Shown here piece after piece: positions 45,356 through 53,464 of a stretch of DNA of 64,000 bases (positions within the stretch are counted from its first letter, which is position 1; each line of letters begins with the position of its first letter). Both the position numbers and the translations under genes were made by a program. Source of the DNA: Lachnospiraceae bacterium (GTDB taxonomy: Bacteria > Bacillota > Clostridia > Lachnospirales > Lachnospiraceae); the NCBI GenBank assembly GCA_017448245.1, contig JAFSLV010000009.1, forward strand, positions 1 through 64,000, written 5' to 3'. Under the pieces are notes generated by a model. The model ran no database searches. It saw only the letters and a list, made by a program, of their open reading frames with translations, and was not told the DNA's origin.

Positions 45356-46332
45356 AGGAGGTCGTCTTTTGTCCCTGCATGGCGCGTTACTGGGACCGGC
45401 TTGCGGGTCTTTTTGCGCGGTATGCGGCGGATGATCATACGGCGGTCTGCCTGGTCGTTCTGCCCTGGTTTGAAAAGGCGGCGGACGGTACGCTTCTTGA
45501 GATGCATTATGAAGCGGACCTTTTTCCCGCGGATATTCCCGTTACCCATTATGAGCATTATGATTTTTCAACGCTCAGGCCGGATACGATCATCATCCAG
45601 CATCCTTATGATGCCTGGCATGATACGATGAGCGTGCATCCCGCCTTTTACGCGGAGGAACTGCGCAAGTATACGGAGCATCTTGTCTGCGTGCCGTACG
45701 CACGGATCACGCCGCCGGAAGCGGGAGACGCGAGAGGATACCAGACGCTGCAGTATTTTGTGACGGTGCCGGGCGTATTCGCTGCGGACGAGACCCTCGT
45801 TCCCGACGAAGGGATCCGGCAGACCTATATCGATGCGCTGAGCGCGTATGCGGGTGAAGAGACGAGGGCACGCTGGGAAAGGCAGATCGTCGTGCGCGCG
45901 TGCGGAGAGGAGACGGAAAACGGATCCGCGCGGAAAGAAACAGAGGATGCACAGCGGGAGGCGGCGTCCGAAAAGCGGCGTGTTCTTTTTACGATCACGC
46001 TCTCTACGCTTCTCGAATACGGTGAGCGTGCGGTCAAAAAACTCGGCGCCGTGCTGAACATCATGCGGGAGTATGAATCGCGCGTCACCTTTGTATGGAG
46101 AGCGGATCCTCTGATCGGGGCGCATCTGCCTTCGTGGGACGCAACGCTCTATGCGTCCTACCGCGCGCTGGAGGAGCGGTTTGAGAGGGAGCGTCTTGGC
46201 GAGAGCGATGTGTCGCCGGACGTATATGAGACGGCTGCGGCGTGTCATGCCTTTTACGGAGACCCTTCGGAAGCGATGCGCGCCTGCAGGGAGAGAAAAC
46301 TGCCGGTGATGCAGATGGACGTGAATGTATGA
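45328..46332 (+). CDS. Uncharacterised protein of the surface-glycan cluster
   Basis: 334 residues, no signal peptide or membrane helix. The N-terminal half has a Rossmann-like pattern (VVFCPCMARYWDRLAGLF, TIIIQHPYDAW, HLVCVPYARITPPE). It loosely resembles CDP-glycerol glycerophosphotransferase-type GT-B proteins, but I cannot confirm that. A polar insertion (about 190-215) separates it from a second half with VLFTITLSTLLEYGERAVKKL. Translational overlap with the GT2-methyltransferase upstream (28 nt) and LicD downstream (ATGA) indicates one operon and probably a shared teichoic-acid-like or glycan product. Confidence 0.6.
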   Translation: MESGASGPVKEVVFCPCMARYWDRLAGLFARYAADDHTAVCLVVLPWFEKAADGTLLEMHYEADLFPADIPVTHYEHYDFSTLRPDTIIIQHPYDAWHDTMSVHPAFYAEELRKYTEHLVCVPYARITPPEAGDARGYQTLQYFVTVPGVFAADETLVPDEGIRQTYIDALSAYAGEETRARWERQIVVRACGEETENGSARKETEDAQREAASEKRRVLFTITLSTLLEYGERAVKKLGAVLNIMREYESRVTFVWRADPLIGAHLPSWDATLYASYRALEERFERERLGESDVSPDVYETAAACHAFYGDPSEAMRACRERKLPVMQMDVNV

Positions 46333-47294
46333 TACCGATACCCGATGAGTATTTTCTGGATGAGGTGCGCGAGGGATTCTATGTCTCCGGCATGATGAAG
46401 CGCGTATGGGCGGCGGAGCTGATCATGCTCGACGTGCTGGCGGACTTTCTCGCGGAGAGGGGGCTTCGGTGGTATGCCGATTACGGCACACTCCTCGGCG
46501 CCGTCCGGCACGGCGGCTTCATTCCCTGGGATGACGACATCGACATCACGATGCCTCGGGAAGACTATATGCGGCTTCTTGCGTGTGCGGACGAGCTGCC
46601 CGCGCCGTTCCGGATCCTGAGCTTTTATCATTCCGATACCTTTTCCAATTTTCATGCGATCCTGAAAAATACAAGGGACACGCAGCTTGCCTGGGATGAC
46701 GAACGGATGCGGATCTTTTACGGCTGTCCCTTTATCGTCGATCTCGATATCTTTCCGCTCGATTATTTTCCGACGGACGGGACGCGCGACAAGGTGCAGC
46801 GCATCATCTATACGATCGGCTACAAGCTCGTGCAGCAGTGCGTCAGGATCGAAACGATGCGGGAAAAGGGACAGACGGTGCCGGAAGCGGAGACGGCGGA
46901 TTTTGAAAAGGACCTTGCGCTCTTCAAAGAGTATCTGCAGCGCTTTTATCCGGGAGAGATCGCGCTCGATGAGAGGAGGCCTCTGCGCAACGCACTGTGC
47001 CGTGCGGCGGACGCGGTCGCTTCGCACTGCGAAAGGAAGGACGCGCGCTTCATGGACCACTATGCGCACGTTGCCTACCGCCATGCGCCGATGCTCCGGG
47101 ACATCGCGTGGTACGAACACAGCGTGGAGCTTCCCTTTGAGATGAGCTCCATGCGGGCGCCCGCCTGCTATACGGCGGTACTGAAGGAGAGGTTCGGTCA
47201 GGGCTACATGACGCCGAGAAGAGAAGCATCGACGCACGACTATCCCTTCTTTGCGGGGCAGGACGAGGTCTTCCGTTATCTCGGAAAGATGTGA
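46329..47294 (+). CDS. LicD-family phosphotransferase
   Basis: 321 residues. LicD proteins transfer phosphocholine or related phospho-groups from CDP-linked donors onto surface polysaccharides or teichoic acids. The diagnostic motif is WYADYGTLLGAVRHGGFIPWD followed by DDIDI, with a later LDIFPLDYFP strand. The ATG at 46329 overlaps the preceding stop as ATGA. No choline-uptake or LicC-type gene is in view, so the donor is unknown. Confidence 0.87.
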   Translation: MIPIPDEYFLDEVREGFYVSGMMKRVWAAELIMLDVLADFLAERGLRWYADYGTLLGAVRHGGFIPWDDDIDITMPREDYMRLLACADELPAPFRILSFYHSDTFSNFHAILKNTRDTQLAWDDERMRIFYGCPFIVDLDIFPLDYFPTDGTRDKVQRIIYTIGYKLVQQCVRIETMREKGQTVPEAETADFEKDLALFKEYLQRFYPGEIALDERRPLRNALCRAADAVASHCERKDARFMDHYAHVAYRHAPMLRDIAWYEHSVELPFEMSSMRAPACYTAVLKERFGQGYMTPRREASTHDYPFFAGQDEVFRYLGKM

Positions 47295-47333
47295 GGCAGC
47301 AGGCGGTACGGTCTGAAAAAAGAAGGACACGAT

Positions 47334-48536
47334 ATGAAAATCATCTTCATGGAAAACGAAAAGGGTTTCGGCAATGTCGACATGCTCGATGCGATGGCGC
47401 GTTATGACGAAGGGGGAGAGCGTCTTGCGGTCGTCCGGTATCCCTTTCAAAATACGGCGGACAGACGCGACGCGCAATTTGAAGAGGCGCTCGGAAAAAA
47501 AATCGTCGAAGAGCAGGCGGATATTGTTTTTTCTTTTAATTACTATCCGCTGATCGCGGAGGCGGTCAACGGCGTGAAGGACCGTGTGCATACGCGCTAT
47601 GTGTCGTGGGTCTATGACAGTCCGCATGTGTCGCTTTTTTCCTATACACTGATCTTTGAACGTAACGACGTCTTTCTCTTTGACTCCGCGCAGTACAAGA
47701 CCTTTGCGTCGCAGGGGATCGAAACGGTGCACTATCTGCCGCTTGCGGCCAATCCCGCAAGACTCACCGCGCGGGAGATCACGCCGGAGATATGGAAAAA
47801 ATACAATGCGCGGATCGCCTTTGTCGGTGCGCTCTATACGGAGGCGCACACCTTTTACGACCGGATGGAGGACAGGCTCGATCCTTATGCGAAGGGATAT
47901 CTCGAGGGCGTGATGCGCGCGCAGATGAAGATCGACGGCATCAACTTTGTCGAGCAGACGCTGACGCCCGAAGTGGTCGCCCTCATGCAGAAGGCGGAGG
48001 AGGTGCGTCCCAACGCGGACGGCGTCGAGAGTGCGGCCTACCTCTACGCGCAGTATTTTATCAACCGCAAGATCACGCAGACGGAGCGCAGCGAGATCTT
48101 ACGGGAGATCGGCGCGCACTTTCCGGTGACGCTCTATACGATGGACAAGTCGTTTCACGCGGAAGGCGTGACGACAAAGGGAGAGATCGATTACTATGAC
48201 ATGATGCCGTATGTCTTCCGCTGCACGGACATCAATCTCAATATCACGCTGCGTTCGATCACCGCGGGGATTCCTTTGCGCGTCTTTGACATCATGGGTG
48301 CGGGCGGTTTTGTGCTGACCAATTTCCAGCCGGACCTCACGATGTTTTTTACACAGGGAGAGGACTTTGTGTATTACGAAAGCAGGGAGGATCTGATCGA
48401 AAAAACCGAATACTATTTGACGCATGACAGTGAACGCAAAAAAATCGCCGCGCGCGCGTATGAAAAAGTGTGCGCCGCGCATACGTTTTCCCATCGTTTG
48501 CGCGAAATACTAGATGTTGTGTCAAGCAAATATTAA
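47334..48536 (+). CDS. CgeB/DUF3880-type GT-B glycosyltransferase
   Basis: 400 residues. The N-terminal DUF3880-like domain includes VFSFNYYPLIAEAVN and YVSWVYDSPHVSLFS; the C-terminal glycosyl transferase group 1 domain has the donor-site stretch PLRVFDIMGAGGFVLTNFQPDL and ends with YYLTHDSERKKIAARAYEKV. Related proteins glycosylate spore coats or flagella in Firmicutes. A GT near a FliD-like gene makes flagellar or cell-surface glycosylation possible; the acceptor cannot be read from sequence. AGGACACG precedes the ATG. Confidence 0.8.
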   Translation: MKIIFMENEKGFGNVDMLDAMARYDEGGERLAVVRYPFQNTADRRDAQFEEALGKKIVEEQADIVFSFNYYPLIAEAVNGVKDRVHTRYVSWVYDSPHVSLFSYTLIFERNDVFLFDSAQYKTFASQGIETVHYLPLAANPARLTAREITPEIWKKYNARIAFVGALYTEAHTFYDRMEDRLDPYAKGYLEGVMRAQMKIDGINFVEQTLTPEVVALMQKAEEVRPNADGVESAAYLYAQYFINRKITQTERSEILREIGAHFPVTLYTMDKSFHAEGVTTKGEIDYYDMMPYVFRCTDINLNITLRSITAGIPLRVFDIMGAGGFVLTNFQPDLTMFFTQGEDFVYYESREDLIEKTEYYLTHDSERKKIAARAYEKVCAAHTFSHRLREILDVVSSKY

Positions 48537-48542
48537 ATCGGC

Positions 48543-48555
48543 ATATACTGTATAT
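48543..48555 (+). promoter_or_regulatory. ATATAC-T-GTATAT inverted repeat upstream of the HTH gene
   Basis: A perfect 6-1-6 palindrome 10 nt upstream of the -35 box of the HTH gene. This is the type of site an autoregulating HTH protein would bind; binding is inferred. Confidence 0.4.
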
Positions 48556-48565
48556 AAAAAATATA

Positions 48566-48594
48566 TTGACGTAAAACCGTTCATGTATTATACT
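48566..48594 (+). promoter_or_regulatory. Promoter of the HTH gene
   Basis: TTGACG at 48566-48571 and TATACT at 48589-48594, 17-bp spacer. Confidence 0.78.
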
Positions 48595-48649
48595 ACTCTT
48601 TGTCTAAAGATCTAAAAAACAATGACGATATTTTGATAACGGAGTATAC

Positions 48650-48982
48650 ATGAACAAAGCGGAAATTCTCAAGACCGAAATTTTACGGCAATACAAAAGT
48701 ATCCGGCAGTTCGCCATGGAAATGAAAATTCCTTATTCGACACTGGTCACCGCGCTCGACCGCGGTATTGAAGGCATGGCTTACGGTACCGTCATCATGA
48801 TGTGCGACCGTCTCAACCTCAATCCGGTGGATTTTACGCCGCTCGAAGAGGGCGCCAATCTCGGCGGCAAGATCGTCGAGAACCGCGTGATGCAGGAGTA
48901 CGTGCGTCTCAACAAGGTCGGACGCAAGAAGACGCTGGAATATATGGCGGATCTGGTTTTGATTGACAAGTATCTTTCATGA
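48650..48982 (+). CDS. Small helix-turn-helix protein
   Basis: 110 residues. The N-terminal 60 residues look like an XRE-type HTH (KSIRQFAMEMKIPYSTLVTALDRGIEGMAYGTVIMMCDRLNL), the rest is polar with a short C-terminal helix. It has its own promoter and terminator. It could regulate the surrounding glycan genes or itself through the palindrome upstream of its promoter; neither is shown. Confidence 0.75.
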   Translation: MNKAEILKTEILRQYKSIRQFAMEMKIPYSTLVTALDRGIEGMAYGTVIMMCDRLNLNPVDFTPLEEGANLGGKIVENRVMQEYVRLNKVGRKKTLEYMADLVLIDKYLS

Positions 48983-49010
48983 AACGGAAAGATGTTTTGA
49001 TTGCGGGGGC

Positions 49011-49037
49011 AGGAGGGATTCGTCCCTCCTTTTTTTT
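49011..49037 (+). terminator. Terminator after the HTH gene
   Basis: AGGAGGGA/TCCCTCCT hairpin with a 4-nt loop, followed by a T-run of about eight. Confidence 0.9.
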
Positions 49038-49067
49038 GCGGCGGCATGACGCACAGAGGAAAACGGA

Positions 49068-50315
49068 ATGGACTATGATGTATTGATCGCGGGCGCGGGA
49101 CTGTACGGCTGTGTATACGCACACGAGGCCGCTGCCATGGGGAAGCGCGTGCTGGTCATCGACAAAAGAGATCACATTGCGGGCAACTGTTATACGAAGG
49201 AGGTGCGCGGCATCCACGTGCACCGGTACGGCGCGCATATTTTTCATACGTCGGACAGACAGGTGTGGGAGTACGTACAGCGCTTTGCGCGCTTCAACCA
49301 TTATATCAATTCGCCGGTCGCTATCTACCGGGACGAGCTCTACAATCTGCCGTTCAACATGAATACCTTTTACCGGATGTGGGGCACAAAGACGCCCGCG
49401 GAGGCAAAGGCCGTGATTGATGAACAGCGTGCGGAGGCGGCCTCGCAGCTGCAGGCGGCAGCGGGGGACGGTTTAGCGCGCAACCTCGAAGAACAGGGTC
49501 TCCTCCTTGCGGGCCGCGACATCTTTGACAGGCTCATCCGCGGGTATACCGAAAAGCAGTGGGGACGTCCCTGTGCGGAGCTGCCCGCTTTTATCATCAA
49601 CCGCCTTCCGTTCCGGTTCACGTATGACAATAATTATTTTAACGATCCGTACCAGGGGATTCCCGTGGACGGTTATACCGCGCTGTGTGCGCGTCTCCTC
49701 GGACAGGAGGAGTCCCCGGGCGCGGGAAGGGAGGCTGTATCCGGCCGGATCGATGTCAGGCTGCGGACGGCGTTCGAGGATTTTGTGGTGATGAAGGACG
49801 GGCTGCCGGTGCGTTTTGCGGATGACGGGACGCAGGCGCGCAGACCGTGCGCGGGCGTGTACCGGACCGTTACGGGCGATACGGTCTTACGCATCGTATA
49901 TACCGGACGGATCGACGCGTTTTTTGCAGAGAGGCTCGGTGCACCCGAATACCGCTCGCTCCGGTTTGAAGAGGAGGACCTTCCGCACGTCGACAATTAT
50001 CAGGGCAATGCCGTCGTCAATTATACGGAGCGTGAGGTGCCCTATACGCGCATCATCGAGCACAAGCATTTTTTATTCGGAGCGGGAGAGGGTACCGTCA
50101 TCACGCGGGAGTATCCCGACACGTACGAGGAAGGAAAAGAGCCGTACTATCCGGTCAATGACGAAAAAAATAACGCGCTGTACGCGCGTTATGAGGAGCT
50201 GGCATGTGAGATCTGTCCCGACATTCTTTTCGGCGGGCGGCTCGGCCGCTACCGCTACTATAATATGGACCAGGTCATCCGCACGGCGCTGGATGACGTG
50301 AAAGCAGGCGGGTGA
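49068..50315 (+). CDS. glf: UDP-galactopyranose mutase
   Basis: FAD enzyme converting UDP-galactopyranose to UDP-galactofuranose, 415 residues. The FAD motif LIAGAGLYGCVYAHEAA and the following VIDKRDHIAGNCYT open the protein. RYGAHIFHTS, YTEKQWGRP and the YYNMDQVI segment near the C-terminus are family signatures. Its presence implies that a nearby glycan contains galactofuranose. It is separated from the HTH gene by a terminator, and no clear promoter is seen in the 30-nt gap. Confidence 0.92.
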   Translation: MDYDVLIAGAGLYGCVYAHEAAAMGKRVLVIDKRDHIAGNCYTKEVRGIHVHRYGAHIFHTSDRQVWEYVQRFARFNHYINSPVAIYRDELYNLPFNMNTFYRMWGTKTPAEAKAVIDEQRAEAASQLQAAAGDGLARNLEEQGLLLAGRDIFDRLIRGYTEKQWGRPCAELPAFIINRLPFRFTYDNNYFNDPYQGIPVDGYTALCARLLGQEESPGAGREAVSGRIDVRLRTAFEDFVVMKDGLPVRFADDGTQARRPCAGVYRTVTGDTVLRIVYTGRIDAFFAERLGAPEYRSLRFEEEDLPHVDNYQGNAVVNYTEREVPYTRIIEHKHFLFGAGEGTVITREYPDTYEEGKEPYYPVNDEKNNALYARYEELACEICPDILFGGRLGRYRYYNMDQVIRTALDDVKAGG

Positions 50316-50318
50316 GAT

Positions 50319-50367
50319 CTGTCCCCTTTGACCGGAAACAAGCCAATGAGAACCGTCCCCTTTGGCC
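50319..50367 (+). repeat. Two CCGTCCCCTTTG-type motifs between glf and the FliD-like gene
   Basis: CTGTCCCCTTTGACC (50319-50333) and GAGAACCGTCCCCTTTGGCC (50348-50367) are near-identical 15-nt motifs, related to the copy at 37511. The second one ends directly at the stop codon of the - strand FliD-like gene. Confidence 0.6.
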
Positions 50368-51675
50368 TTAACAGTAGTTGTTGAACAGCATACCCGAGTA
50401 TTCGCTCGTGATGTAGGGGTTGGGCGGTGCCGCGTGCTCATGGTTTTTGTACGCGACGACGGGCCTCGTGATATACTGCATCGGGTCGAGTGACACATTC
50501 ATCGACATCGAATACAGGGACTTGGCAAAATCCCTCACCGGTTTCATCTTTTCATCGAGCTGATCGTCCTCGATCTCCGCGGCGGCATGGAGCTTGTCCT
50601 CATCGACATGGAGTCTGCCGTCGTCTCCGAGGGAGATACCGACGGAGGAGACCTCTTCGCCGATCAGCGAATCCCTCGCGACACGCACCGTCTCCGCGAC
50701 GATCTTGCCGGTGCGGAAGGCCTGCGAATTGATCCCTCCGACATCATCGAGGAAGCCGTTATACGAATCGACCAGCGCATGCACGTGATCGATCATCGAC
50801 TCCTGCTGCGTTTTCACGCCGATGACCGATTCTTCGTCGATGGCACTGACCCGTTTTAAATTGAGCTCGTAGGTGCGCGATACCGTAAAGTGGTTGGAGG
50901 AGGAGGTATGTGTCGCACCGTTGATCTTGAAGCGCGCGTCCGACGCTTCCTGCGTTACCTGCGACAGTCCGAAATACGGCACGGTGCCCTTGGCGCCCGA
51001 GTCCGTTTCCTCCGTGATCTCGAATTGGGAATGACGGTCCGGCGAAAGACCGGTGGTCTTTGACGCAAGACGCAGTGCCGTCGCGCCGCCCGGCCCTTCC
51101 TCGATATCGGCGCTGAGTCCGATCGAGGCCTTGTTGATGAGGCGGGCGAGACGTTCCTGCACGTCGCGGTTGCTGTCGCCGGGTTTGACGCTGTATTGCA
51201 GCTCGTAGGTCTGCTCGTTCATGCGGATATTGAAGGCATAGCCGCCGGGCGCGAGACGTACCACGCCGTTTGGCATCATCTTGCCGGTATTTACCTGGTT
51301 TTGTGCCAGCTGTTCGACGCGCACAGCAAAGGTCGGGGGCTCGTCATCACCCTCGCCGATGTAGGTCGCGTCCACGATATCGTCATTGGAAGAGAAGGCC
51401 GCACGGGAACCGAGCGGTTTTTCCTGCCCGATGTCGGATAACGTCGACAGCGTGCGCTGCAATGCACGCGCATGCTCTTTCAGATCGATTGCATCCGCCT
51501 CGGCATGATCATCCGAATCCAACAGATATAAGGGGTTCTTCTGATTGGACTTGACAATGGATTTGTAGATATTGCGCAGATCGTCACGCTTGTGCGTGTC
51601 GGTCTGCTTTGCCTCTTTTGGCGCATACGTCGTCAGATAATGATTGTATACGCCGTTCATAATGACGCCTGCCAT
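50368..51675 (-). CDS. FliD-like flagellar capping protein
   Basis: 435 residues. The central part resembles the FliD (hook-associated protein 2) fold: VRVEQLAQNQVNTGK early, FKINGATHTSSSNHFTV in the middle and a helical C-terminus (LVDSYNGFLDDVGG) ending EYSGMLFNNYC. Length is in the FliD range but the classical N-terminal GLASGLDT motif is missing. FliD caps the filament and helps flagellin fold at the tip. The ATG at 51675 follows AAAGGAGGG. The gene stands alone on the - strand between glycan genes; flagellin is not in view. Confidence 0.65.
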   Translation of the reverse strand: MAGVIMNGVYNHYLTTYAPKEAKQTDTHKRDDLRNIYKSIVKSNQKNPLYLLDSDDHAEADAIDLKEHARALQRTLSTLSDIGQEKPLGSRAAFSSNDDIVDATYIGEGDDEPPTFAVRVEQLAQNQVNTGKMMPNGVVRLAPGGYAFNIRMNEQTYELQYSVKPGDSNRDVQERLARLINKASIGLSADIEEGPGGATALRLASKTTGLSPDRHSQFEITEETDSGAKGTVPYFGLSQVTQEASDARFKINGATHTSSSNHFTVSRTYELNLKRVSAIDEESVIGVKTQQESMIDHVHALVDSYNGFLDDVGGINSQAFRTGKIVAETVRVARDSLIGEEVSSVGISLGDDGRLHVDEDKLHAAAEIEDDQLDEKMKPVRDFAKSLYSMSMNVSLDPMQYITRPVVAYKNHEHAAPPNPYITSEYSGMLFNNYC

Positions 51676-51794
51676 CCCCGATCGCCCTCCTTTCTTCCTT
51701 GAAATCGCGGCACTTGACAGCCTCTCCCTGGCAAACCGCTGGGCTTTCAAAGATATTTTTTTGTAGAACTATCATAACATATATCACAGAGGGT

Positions 51795-51832
51795 GACAAT
51801 AAAATAATCAAATTTATAGAAATTTTATTGTC
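51795..51832 (+). repeat. AT-rich inverted repeat upstream of the FliD-like gene
   Basis: A perfect 11-nt inverted repeat, GACAATAAAAT (51795-51805) and ATTTTATTGTC (51822-51832), in the divergent gap between the FliD-like and MBOAT genes. It lies inside the predicted leader of the FliD-like gene. Confidence 0.65.
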
Positions 51833-51871
51833 GCATGATTCTGCATATGAGTATATAGTTCTTCGCTATCT

Positions 51872-51879
51872 TTATCGGC
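51872..51879 (-). promoter_or_regulatory. Possible sigma-28 (SigD) -10 element for the FliD-like gene
   Basis: GCCGATAA on the - strand matches the flagellar sigma-28 -10 consensus exactly. The -35 region is weak (TATTTTTT, 11 nt upstream). Transcription from here would give a leader of about 190 nt. Confidence 0.4.
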
Positions 51880-51968
51880 ATAACAAAACGAAAAAATAAC
51901 AGTTTTATGATAAAAAGATGCGATTTTTTGAGGATTTCCCATTCGAAGGGAAGAAATCGCGGATTTTG

Positions 51969-51977
51969 TGGTATACT
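51969..51977 (+). promoter_or_regulatory. Extended -10 promoter ending 6 nt before the MBOAT ATG
   Basis: TGG-TATACT (hexamer 51972-51977) with 6 nt to the ATG at 51984. No -35 hexamer is evident. The motif TGTGGTATA is shared with the mecA promoter. Confidence 0.55.
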
Positions 51978-51983
51978 TGTCAC

Positions 51984-53435
51984 ATGCTGTTCAATTCCTA
52001 CCTATTCATATTGCTCTTTTTGCCGCTGACACTCCTCGGGTATTACGGTCTGAACCGAAGGAATGTTCGGGCGGGCCTTTTGTGGCTCCTTGCGATGTCG
52101 CTGTGGTTTTACGGTTATTATAACCCCGTATACCTGCTTCTGATCGGGGGCTCGGTTCTCTTCAATTATATCTGTTCCCGCTTCCTTGCAAAAGAGGGAT
52201 TTGCGGCAAAAAAGGCGCTGATGATCCTGGCCGTCACGGCCAATATCGCCCTGATCTTCTTTTTTAAGTACTACGATTTCTTTATCGGCAATATCAATGC
52301 CCTGTTCCGGACGGATTTTGCGTTTCTGCATCTTGCGCTGCCGCTCGGTATCAGCTTCTTTACCCTGCAGCAGATCTCCTTTATCGTCGATTCGTACCGC
52401 GGTAAGACAAGACAGTACCGCTTTGCGGAATACGCGCTCTTCGTGACCTTTTTCCCGCAGCTCGTGGCGGGGCCGATCGTGCTGCACGAGGAGCTGATTC
52501 CGCAGTTTGCCGATCCGGAGAGAAAAAAGTTTTCACCGGAAAACTGCGCAAAGGGCCTGATGATGTTCACGAGAGGTCTTGCCAAAAAGGTGCTGATCGC
52601 CGACTTTTTTGCGGGGGCGGTCGATCCGGTCTTTGCGGGGACGCAGGGCAGCAGCGCGGAGTTCATCCTTGCGATGTTTGCCTATACGTTCCAGATCTAT
52701 TTTGATTTCAGCGGCTATTCCGACATGGCGGTGGGGCTCGGCAGCATGTGCAATCTGACGCTTCCCTGCAATTTTGACTCGCCCTACCAGTCACTCGGTG
52801 TTGCCGAATTCTGGCGCAGATGGCACATGACGCTCGGACGGTTTCTGACGAGATATCTCTATATCCCGCTCGGCGGAAGCCGCGGGGAAAAGACCTCGCG
52901 CGTGCTGCTCAATACGATGATCGTCTTTGCGGTGTCGGGGCTCTGGCACGGCGCCAATTTTACCTTTGTGCTCTGGGGAATTCTGCACGGGCTTGCCGTA
53001 TGCGCGGACCGGCTGTGCGCGCGTTATACGGAGAGGCTGCCCGCGCTTTTGCGGAAGTGCTGCACGTTTTTATTTGTCAACTTCTGCTGGGGACTCTTTC
53101 GCGCGACGAGCGTTTCGCAGTTTCTTGTCATCTGCAAAAAGCTCTTTACGCTCTCGGACCTGTCCGTCAGCGAAGAGTTCCTTGCGACGCTGCGCATTCC
53201 GTATCTGCGTTATGCGCTGACGATGCTGCACATCCCCTATACGGACATGGCGGTCTTTATCTTTTCGGCCGTGCTGCTTTTTGCGCTTGCGCTGTTCATC
53301 GTATGGAAGTGCAGGAACAATTATCACGCGTCCTACCGGTATGATGTACGATCGCTCGTTGCGACCGCGCTGTTGCTCTATGTATGCGTGATCTCGCTCG
53401 GGCGGGTGTCGGTGTTTTTGTATTTTAATTTTTGA
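51984..53435 (+). CDS. MBOAT-family membrane-bound O-acyltransferase (AlgI/DltB/PatA-like)
   Basis: Polytopic membrane enzyme of 483 residues with about ten helices. It moves acyl groups, usually acetyl, across the membrane to a surface polysaccharide. The catalytic histidine is His322 in SGLWHGANFTFVLWG; other family features are FSGYSDMAVGLGSM and SLGVAEFWRRWHMTLGRF. The start is the ATG at 51984, with MLFNSYLFILLFLPLTLLGYY matching relatives; an upstream in-frame codon at 51918 lies before the promoter. The downstream SGNH-type gene is its likely partner. Confidence 0.88.
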   Translation: MLFNSYLFILLFLPLTLLGYYGLNRRNVRAGLLWLLAMSLWFYGYYNPVYLLLIGGSVLFNYICSRFLAKEGFAAKKALMILAVTANIALIFFFKYYDFFIGNINALFRTDFAFLHLALPLGISFFTLQQISFIVDSYRGKTRQYRFAEYALFVTFFPQLVAGPIVLHEELIPQFADPERKKFSPENCAKGLMMFTRGLAKKVLIADFFAGAVDPVFAGTQGSSAEFILAMFAYTFQIYFDFSGYSDMAVGLGSMCNLTLPCNFDSPYQSLGVAEFWRRWHMTLGRFLTRYLYIPLGGSRGEKTSRVLLNTMIVFAVSGLWHGANFTFVLWGILHGLAVCADRLCARYTERLPALLRKCCTFLFVNFCWGLFRATSVSQFLVICKKLFTLSDLSVSEEFLATLRIPYLRYALTMLHIPYTDMAVFIFSAVLLFALALFIVWKCRNNYHASYRYDVRSLVATALLLYVCVISLGRVSVFLYFNF

Positions 53436-53464
53436 CGATCGGTAAAGGAGTTTTCGGAGCAGGG

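Larger units (their letters stand above)
51676..51971 (+). other. Divergent regulatory gap between FliD-like and MBOAT genes
   Basis: About 300 nt without a gene. It holds the AT-rich inverted repeat, the sigma-28-like -10 on the - strand and the extended -10 of the MBOAT gene. The GC-rich 51680-51765 part, read on the - strand, has several GGA triplets around the ribosome binding site, the type of site CsrA binds in flagellar mRNAs; this is only a possibility. Confidence 0.4.

Noticed and set aside
46254..47849. - strand open frame of 531 codons opposite licD and the CgeB-like gene
   Set aside because: Covers two real genes plus their gap, has a basic composition and no recognisable domain.
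51715..51765. GGCAAACC on the + strand that recalls the c-di-GMP-I riboswitch core
   Set aside because: The remaining conserved parts are missing, and on the + strand it is transcribed toward nothing; the FliD-like gene is on the other strand.
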